From: Gonocerus acuteangulatus
Lineage: Eukaryota > Arthropoda > Insecta > Hemiptera > Coreidae
Length of the DNA: 64,000 nt
Direction: 5' to 3'
Assembly: GCA_946811695.1 (NCBI GenBank)
Contig: OX328125.1
Coordinates: 97,040,688-97,104,687, forward strand
Of this stretch, positions 48,774-58,700 are shown in pieces. The first letter of the stretch is position 1, and each line of letters opens with the position of its first letter. The translations under genes and the position numbers were made by a program. Under the pieces are notes generated by a model. It saw nothing but the letters and a program-made list of their open reading frames with translations, was not told the origin of the DNA and ran no database searches.

Positions 48774-49523
48774 CTGTTCGCTCTCTAAATAGAAGACGAG
48801 TGGTCCGATTTTGATGAAATTTGGTACAAAAATCTGTCGTCCAATTTGAAAGGTCAAGTTCGTTAACCAGCAAAATCCGCCCACTGGAAGATGGCGTTTG
48901 GGGCGAACGCTTACGTTTTTGAGTTCATAAGCTTGTAAGTACTCTTTTTATAGGCTTCTTGGGCTAGGAAAACGAATGGAACCATTTTCAAGGCGATAGC
49001 TTTAACCGTTTTCGAGAAAGCTGAAAAAATAATTTTTGAATGCCGTTTTTGGTTTGGGTACTTAGAATCATGGGATTCAGTTGAAACATTTACTGCATTT
49101 TCTACTTTCATTAAAACTAATATGTTGAAATTTTGGTTGCGTTTGGAGTTAAGGAAGGGTTAGAATAAAATATTTTATTAACAGACATAAAAAGTTTTAG
49201 TAACTTTGTTTACTTTCCTTAATATCTCGAAAAAGGTTGAGAATCTTGGTAAACGGAAGAATACCATTAGAAAGCTTATTAAATGCTCTAAAAAAAAGGT
49301 TCTAATGAAAGTTTTGATTAGGCGATGTCAATCGGAGAAATAAGAGCTTAAAACTTTAAAGTAATTGATTTCGCTTAATCGAACTGTTCTTTTAGCACTT
49401 TCCTCCGAAGGAAAGTAGCTATTGAGGTTGGACTCATGACGGAATTTTTGAAAAATTTCTTCAAATCTTTATCGATCCTACCTAGTAGACACCGAAAATG
49501 ACCCCCGTTAAAATTTATATATA

Positions 49524-49565
<42 letters not shown>

Positions 49566-52500
49566 TATATATATATATATATATATATATGTGTCTGTTA
49601 ACACGATAGCGGCCAGAGTTTTAGTTTTTTCGTCACGAAACTTGGTATATAGCATTCAATTGGCAAACGATTGAACGAGTTCGTTAACCACCAAAATCGG
49701 TCCACCGGAAGGGGGGGTTTACCCCGAACTCAAAACACTAATTTGACCATTTCAGCCGTAAAATTTGTTATATTTCAACGAAACTTGGTATTCGTAGTGG
49801 TAATATAGAGAGAAAAGTGAGATATAAAAATGAACTAAATCGGTTGATAAGGAGGGGGGGTTTACTCCGGACCGACAATACCAATTCGCCACTACCAGCC
49901 GTGATTTTAGGTATATTTCGACGAAACTCGGTATTCATAGTGGTAATCTACAGGTAAATATGTGTTGTAAAAATAAACTAAATCGGTTCATTAGGAGGGG
50001 GGGTTTACTCCTGACCCACAATACAAATTCGCCACTACCAACCGTGATTTTTGGTATATTTCGACGAAACTCGGTATTCGTAGTGGTAATCTACAGGGAA
50101 ATATGTGTTGTAAAAATAAACTAAATCGGTTCATTAGGAGGGGGGTTTACTCCGGACCCAAATTACTGATATACTCATGCTGGTCGTAATTTCTGCTGTA
50201 TTGTAACGAAACGCGGTATACGTCATGGGTAACTCATGAAAAAGAAGTGTTGTAAAAATGAGCTCAATCGGTCAATCGGAAAGGGGGGTTTACTTTGTAA
50301 TATATTTCAATAGAAAAGCCAGCCAGACATAGGTTCACAAAGACGCCGCAAGGAGCGCTTTCTACCACTAGAGGGACTGTATCCGGTTCCTGCGTTAGAT
50401 CAAAATACGATAATATGAGGTTTTTTGTATTTATTACGTAGTGTAGTAGGTACCATGTGTAAACATAACTCGGGAAGCAAATTAATAATTTATCAGTTAC
50501 TCATTACAAAATTAAAAGAGAACTATTCATGTTTTTATTTTATTTATGTAGGATATTTTAAGCAAATTGTTCTGGAAAGCAGTCTACACTACCCAAATTC
50601 TGAGGAAAGTGCTTAGTTATGCAGTTCCTGCGTGACGGACTTTTTGTCTTTGATTTTGATACTTAAAATTATGGGACTCAGTTGAAACATTTTCTGCATG
50701 TTTCAATTTCATCAACACTAATATGTTAAAATTTTGGTTACGTTTGGAGCTAAGGAAGGATTAGAATAAAATATTTTATTAACAGACATGAAATGTTTTG
50801 GGAACTTCGTATACATTCCCTAATATCTCGAAGACGGTTAGGAATATTGGTAAACGGAGGGTTACCATGCGAAAGCTTACTAAATGTTCTACAAAAAAGA
50901 TTCTGAAACAATTTTTGATTAGGCTATGTCAATCGGAGAAATAAGTGCTTAAACTTTGAAGTAATTGATTTCGTTCATTCGAACGGTTCATTTTGTTTGC
51001 TTTTATTCCTTGTTATTTTTTTAATTGCTTAAAGTTGGATAATGTATTTGACAATAAAACAGATTAATTAAAATAAGAAAAACAATTCATTGTTAAAAAT
51101 ATATCAGGCTGTACCGTATGAAATGTCAGTTTTGGATTTGTCGATTTCCTTCAAATGTCTTGAAACTGTCGAGGCTCCTACTCCGAGTTCTTTGGCATAT
51201 TCCCTAGTGTTTTTAATTGCTTATAGTAGTCAAATGTATTTCTCAATAAAACAGGATACGTATAATTAGAATCAATATTTTGTTTGTTAGAATTCGAAGA
51301 TGCCGTATGAATATCTAGATTACAGTACTGGTGTTGATTTCGTTCTTTAGAATTATTCTTGGTATTCCCTATTTTCATCTGTTACCCATAGTTTTTTATT
51401 GTTAGTAGATTTTTCTTATTGATTATAGAATATAAATCTATTTGGCTATAAAACAGGATACGTAAAATTAGTGACAATATTTCGGAGATTTCTGAGCGAA
51501 ATACTTTTAAGATTTTCTACCACCACGAACGGCTTTTTTCCTCTATTTTTATCCACTAGATAGGCTTTATTTTGCATATTATTCTATATAAGTTTTATTC
51601 AGCAGGGGATTCTGATGAAATGTCGTGTTTTTGCTGTGGATTTTAAATACGATGTATCTAAGCTTGGATAACATTAGCGAGTCTACACAGTTAAGAACCG
51701 ACGACGGAGGATTACTTCTTGCTATGATTTAGTCTACATATGTTTATTAAGTCCTAAATCCAAAAAATAAACTTCACAACGGTTAGATACTATGAGCGAA
51801 AAATGTCGGTTCAATGCCCGTAGGAACAAGGGGCCGCAGGAAATTTACCTGCTAAGAGTTAATCCTCAAGAGCTGTAAATATACCCCAGGTATCTGCCGA
51901 CACAAATACAAAGCCTAGGCGGAGAGCACCCCAAAAACACAGATCCAAACATAGGTTATATACTAAATATTCATAAAGACTACTTAGTTGTAAACCAATT
52001 CATCAATTAGCAATCAATAGTTTTCAACAAAGGTTATATACTAAATATTGATAAAAAGTATTTAATTAGAAAAAAAACAATATTCCACAAGACTTGTTTT
52101 TGGTCCATTTGTGTCTACTCCATAGACTTAATTAGGTATATTATTCTATTGTAGTTGGGCAACTAAACTTTGTTTTATTTTGTTAAATAAAGGTTTTTTT
52201 CTTGACTTGTTATTCGTCAAGACTTTTATTTGTCCTTGTGTATTTACTAGATATGTTTTTATTCGGCATATTATTCTATATAGGCTATATTAGGCAGGGT
52301 ATTCTACTCAATCTTGTGTACTTCTTCTTGATCCTTCTGTACATGGGCGTATATAAAAACAATTTCGGGGGGGGGGCTGAGACCATTTCCAGGGTATGGA
52401 ATACTAAATATTTAGAGCTTGGAATAGTTTTAGGCAACTAAAACGCTATTACACGTAACATAAAATATGTTTTATGAACTAAGTGATCTTATTTAATTTA

Positions 52501-55500
52501 TTTTTAAGGGTTTTACGAGAAGTTTTTTATCATCAATTCAAAATTTCGGGAGAGGCTGCAGCCCCCTCAGCCCCCCTCATATACGCCCATGCTTCTGTAT
52601 CCTCTAGAAAGGCTTTATTAGGCATATTTTGTATTGATTTATAGAGCTTTGCTTTAGAATGAGAGCCAGATTCTGTAATTTCCGCTTCTGTGTAAAAAAG
52701 TTACTTACACTTCTGTGTGTAAAGTTAGCTACTGTAGGTGTCCCTGACGCCTTAATATCACTTTTATTCGAGATGTTCGAGAGGATTTTGACAATTTTCA
52801 CGATATATATAAAAAAAAAAAAAGTTTATTTCTTTTCTAAGCTTATCAAATGGCACTAGGGACATGAACGGAACCGCGCTAAGATGCTGCAGTTCCTGCG
52901 AGTCGGACTTTTTATACTTAATTAAGAACTGAGTGCTAGGATTTCGCCTGAAGCTGTTAAGAGCAAAGCGTTTTTCTTTAACTGCTTGTTTGCATTGTTC
53001 ATTCCACCAAGAGACAGGGATCTGATTCCTTACTATTTTAGTTTTAGGTATGCAAGATTCGGCTGCTTGAGTGATGAGTTCGTTAAAGTCTTGTATATTG
53101 TGTATGTACTGGTTTTTTAGTTTGTCTGTTATGTATTCTTTGAATCCTAACCAGTCAGCTTTCTTCATGTTAAATCTAGGCGATGTTTCGAAACAGTCAG
53201 GAGGTCCTTCAATTTCTATTAGGATAGGGAAATGGTCGCTATTTAATGGGTCCTGATTTACAGTCTGGGGAAGATGTCTGGAGAGCATTTCGTCACGTCA
53301 ATGTTAGAGTAAGTCCCTGTACGAGAGCATAAATGGGTTGGGGAGTCATCGTTCAGAGGTATTAGGTCATTTTTGTCTAGTATGTTTTCGATGATTCTTC
53401 CTTTTGTGCTGGTAATACTGGAATTCCATAGTCTACTGAGTGCGTTCAAGTCACTAAGAAAAATGAGAGGTCGGGGAAGTTGGGTCAGTAAGTTATCCAG
53501 TCCAACTGGGTCGATCCTATCACTTGGTGGAAGGTAGATGTTACAGATAGTCATTCGAAAGGGAGAGTGTACTGTACAAGCTACTGCCTGCAATGTAGTT
53601 CTGATCCTCAGAGGTTCACTATAAACTGTGTCCTTGACAAATATGGCAACACCACCAGATGCTTTTCCACCCAATGTATAGTCATTTCTATATGAAGAGA
53701 AACCTCTTAATGAAATACTTTTGTCAGGGGTTGTGTGTGTTTCTTGAAGGGTTAAAATTTTGAAATATTTCGACCTCACTAGGTACTTCAGGTCATCTAT
53801 NNNNNNNNNNNNNNNNNNNNNNNNNNNNNNNNNNNNNNNNNNNNNNNNNNNNNNNNNNNNNNNNNNNNNNNNNNNNNNNNNNNNNNNNNNNNNNNNNNNN
53901 NNNNNNNNNNNNNNNNNNNNNNNNNNNNNNNNNNNNNNNNNNNNNNNNNNNNNNNNNNNNNNNNNNNNNNNNNNNNNNNNNNNNNNNNNNNNNNNNNNNN
54001 AGGGCGGGGACCCATCCAGGTAAGATCGTAAATAAGACCTTTCTTGAAAGTAAAGATGGCACTGTCAACTTTGGTCCTCCTCTGCCTCCCGGCACTTTAA
54101 ATGCTGACGAAGGCTACCAATGAGTAGCTGAAACGTCCTAAATATAGATTTTTTAAACAAAAATCGTATTGAGGTTTCTTTAGCCGAATCCCAACCATTC
54201 CATCTTTACTTATCACCTCGACGGCTAACTATCTAATCTTCATGTTTTCTAGAAATGTGGACCCAAAATAATAACAGCTTCTATTTTAATCATTTTAAAT
54301 GAGTCTAGAGATAAGAACGGAACCGCGCTTAGATGTTGCAGTTCCTGCGAGTCGGACTTTTTGGTTTTGGTACATAAAATCATGGGATTCAGTTGAAACA
54401 TTTTTTGCATGTTCAAATTTTATCAAAACTAATATCTTAAACTTTTGGTTACGTTTGGAGTTAAGGAAGGGTTAGAATAAAATATTTTATGAACAGACAT
54501 GAAAAGTTTTGGGAACTTCGTATATTTTCATTAATATCTCGAACACGGTTGGGAAATTTTCATAAGTGGATAGAAACTATTTGAAAGCTTTCTAAATTCT
54601 CTACAGAAAAGATTCTGAAACAAGTTTTGATTAGGTGATGTCAGTCGAAGAAATAAGTGCTTAAAACTTCAAATACGTCTGTTTAGTTCTTATGAACGGG
54701 TGTTTGTCGTTCTTTTTGTAATTTTTGTCTCTTTCCCTTAGTTTTTTATTGATTTTTATTTTTGTAATTTCTTATGTTAAGAAAATGTATTTGTGTGTAA
54801 AACAGGATAGGTAAAATGAGACCAATTTTCTATTGCTAGAACTATTAGAACTGTCAACTTTGGTCCTCCTCTGCCTCCGGCACTTTCATTGCTGACGAAG
54901 GCTACCAATGAGTAGCCAAAACGTCCTAAATATAGATTTTTTAACAAAAATCGTATTGAGGTTTCTTTAGCCGAATCCCAACCATTCCATCTTTACTTAT
55001 CACCTCGACGACGGCTAACTATCTAATCTTCATGCTTTCTAGAAATGTGGACCCAAAATAATAACAGCTTCTATTTTAATCATTTTAAATGAGTCTAGAG
55101 ATAAGAACGGAACCGCGCTAAGATGATGCAGTTCCTGCGAGTCGAGTCGGACTTTTTTACTAGAAAAGTGAGTGTGGGGAAGTATGTTATAATGAAATTT
55201 TAGTAGGGTATCCAATGATAAGGTTATAATTAACAGTGGCTATTGACCCATTTACATAACCTTGGTTTAGTAGATTTCCCAACAATATTCTAATCACAGA
55301 TAAGCATCTGAAGAAGTGCAAGAAAATGTGCAAAACATGTTAGACAAATAAAGGAAATAGATAAGGATAATAGGAAATTTTATGTATAAATTACTGGCAT
55401 TATCATTTAATTACATAAACTACTTTCAGGCTGAAGAAAGCATTGCAGCCCTTCAATGGTGCCTGTTTATTGGATATATACGTCATGATTGCTCTAATAT

Positions 55501-55657
55501 ATGCAGCTGTATTCTACCTCATTCTACAGGTAGTTTTCAATTGACAATCATTATACAGTTAATAATACTATTTTTAGTTTTGTTCTATTGATAAGTGTTA
55601 ATTTTCTTGTACTTGTTGGATTGTCTGCATGGGCGTATATAAGGGGGGCTACACCCC

Positions 55658-55701
<44 letters not shown>

Positions 55702-58700
55702 CCTTAAATTGCTAATCATTGTAATAAAATATGTCTGATAAGCGGTGCATGGAGCATGTAGGAAATTAATGCCCTCACCTCAGGGCTACTGATGTAAATA
55801 AATCATATTTTAAAAAAAAGTTGAGTAGGTGTCACTTCCACCTTCTTCTTCCATCTTTCAGGTAGCTGCATTTTGCCTCCTTTCCGAATTTCTCTGATTT
55901 GGACTAGACCTGATCCAGAAAATGTGCTTTTATCTCGCTCATTGATTTAAAATTAATTAGCAAAATAAAAAAGAATTAATTAGCGGAATAATTAATATTC
56001 ATATGGAATGAGATCTCGAGAGAATGGAGGATGTGATAAAACATTCCAATCAAACTATTAGATCTTTTTTCTTACTGCTAATGCAATATGTAATCAAAAA
56101 CAATGCATCATCGTTAATTCTGGTAGATATTTTTTCTACGGCAGCTTTCAATTGATGCAGTTGATGTTGAATGTATTGTTTCGTCTTAAGGAAGAAGCTC
56201 GCATAAAACTATGACTTGATAAAGAAACGTTTAGGACACCCAATAATATTATTTTGACAAAAAAGTTCATTATTTTGATCATAGTGATTATTATCAGATC
56301 AAATATTTTTAAAAGCCAAAACAATTTTTGCATGGAGTAACTAAATAAGGAGATAATAAAATTCCAATTAAAATATTACAATATTAGTATTTCATTACAA
56401 TACTCACCATTTTAATCAAGTTTATGATCTGTTTTCAGAACTTACCAATTATATTCTTGATCAATTTCATAGAGACGCTTTTATCAGAACAAACAGGCTT
56501 GTTTCTTGTTTGCTTTCTGGGAGAAAATGTTACAGAAGAGGTTTGTAAATAATTTATAGTTTTATTAATCTCTAGATGATGTTGATGAACTCAAATTTAT
56601 CTATTTATTTACATACTTTCATGGCAATACACTATACAAAGTGGTGTGTCCTTACTATTTTGACTATAATATTAACGACTTAATATAAAATGATAACAGA
56701 GAGAAAATGAAAAGCACATTCCACTATATACATAACTTATTTATTTATAAAATGGAGCACCGCACTAAAGACAATCTGTTCTCTCAATTCTCAATAACCG
56801 CTGACATATAAGCCATTAGTTGTAAAATATAAAATATACAAAGGTGACAAAAAAGTTACTAAAATAGCTTAGAAAAACATATAGAATAAGAAATAGAAGT
56901 AAAAACTAATGCCCGAGCCTATTTGGTGGATTAATTCAATTTGAACGTAATACAGAGAAAACCCCAGCTTATAATGAACAAATTTAGTTTTTTTTTCTTT
57001 AGATGACCCCAAAAAATACAGAGTTTTGTTGAAATATAACAAGAATTACAACCGGTATTGACGAAGTGGTCATTCGGGTCTGGTGCAAACCCCCTCCTAA
57101 TGAACCGTTTTGGTGTATTTTTGGAAAACATTTTTCTCTTTATATGCCCAGAACAAATACCAAGTTTTGTTGCAATATTACCAAAAATACTAAATTAGTA
57201 ATTTGGTTCTGGAGTAAACCTCCCCTCCAGATGGACTGATTTTGATGGTTAACAAACTTGTTCAATCGTTTCCTTAGGCCCCTACATAGGCAGGAGGGAC
57301 ACATTTTCAGTTGAGTTTTATTTTGAGTTGTGTCACTTTAGAAATACTAGTGCGATATAATATTATCTTTAGATGAAATATTAACCCTTAACCACAGGCA
57401 TGGAGTTTTGCTACACAACTACAGGCATACGGTCCCCCAGACTCCTACCCTAAACTCGCTCTGTGAGGCCTCTCAATCGCCACTTGCACTTTCTTTGTTA
57501 GGAGATATATTCTTATAACACATTCTTTTCAATAAAAAATGTTAACAAAATATTTTTCAAAAATTAATAAAATAACAAAAACTTTTTTTTACTATATTTT
57601 AATGAACTTTTCAATCAACATCCTCTGTACTACTAAATGTTGGACATTTGAGTGGCTTAATATCAAAGACGGACATCTGTAAAAAAATCTAAATTGAGTT
57701 AGGAGTGGATTCCTATAGGTTTTTGTCTGCTCTTTTCAGTGATGAAATAAGTTTCTGTAAAAAACGGGCGTAAACATGTAATTTCTGTCCTTTAATATTT
57801 AATTTAGGTCCTTTGTTTCAAAAACGGACTCCTGCTGTGGAGGTTTTTTTCATAAACGAACACCTACCAATCACCCAATGGGTTCAAAGGTAATTTACAC
57901 TAATTGTTTGAGTGGTATTTATATCAGAAACAGAACCATATCAATTTCAAACATGTAAGCCTAATTATGAAATAAATATTTTCAAAAATATATTCACTAT
58001 AACTTGCAAACATAAAAAGTGATTTTCTCAACATTTAGAAAATGACAGTTGTCCGTCTTTGATATTAAGCCACTCATTTGTAGGTATCATACAATTTAAT
58101 TGCAATTTGAAGACACATATAAAATAATTAAACTGACAAAATAAACAATACATGTAATTGAAAAAAAAAAATCAATGAAAATCAGCTCTTCCTCAAATAA
58201 CAGTAAGAACATATTTTTTTAAAAACATTTTTTATTGGTAAAAAAATATGTCAAAAACTTCAAAATTCAATGTCTTTCATTTGTGAACAGACAATAACAA
58301 TAGCCTTAAAGCTTATGATGATTTCATTAAAGTAATGCAACTTTGAAAATAATGCGTCAAAGTATAGAAAATTGGGGGTTTTCCCCAAAAATGTTTTTTT
58401 CTAAATGACCTTTAGAACAACATATGTGTGGAACAAAAACAGATTGAAACGTGCGGTTGGCAGCATTGAACTATATTTTTGGTTTAGGTTCAACTCCTTG
58501 AATATTATTGTCTACTTGCATTAAACCCTTTATTTAGAATTTGAAGCCTAGGTATTTTCATTACCTATGGGTTCTGATTGTGTGAACTTCATGAGCGGAT
58601 TTCCTCCCTTGGAGGCCGGGTGGCCGTGAGTGTTAAGGTGTGAGCACGTAGCACTCTATGCCAATGGTCGTGGGTTCAATTCCCACCAGGGGTGGTGGAT

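Larger units (their letters stand above)
48566..52913 (+). mobile_element. Helentron-like family C, full length, with nested insertions
   Basis: Left AGCGCGGTTCC (48569-48579) and right GGAACCGCGCT (52870-52880) are exact 11-bp subterminal inverted repeats. The 3' end is CAGTTCCTGCGAGTCGGACT and a T-run. It has a TA tract (48702-48770), two copies of a ~340-nt core (49050-49390, 50650-51000) and further AAAACAGGATACG sub-repeats to 51480. It holds a family B element and a family D MITE. Non-coding. Confidence 0.6.

Noticed and set aside
53793..54095. Frames made of X residues
   Set aside because: Translations through the assembly gap.
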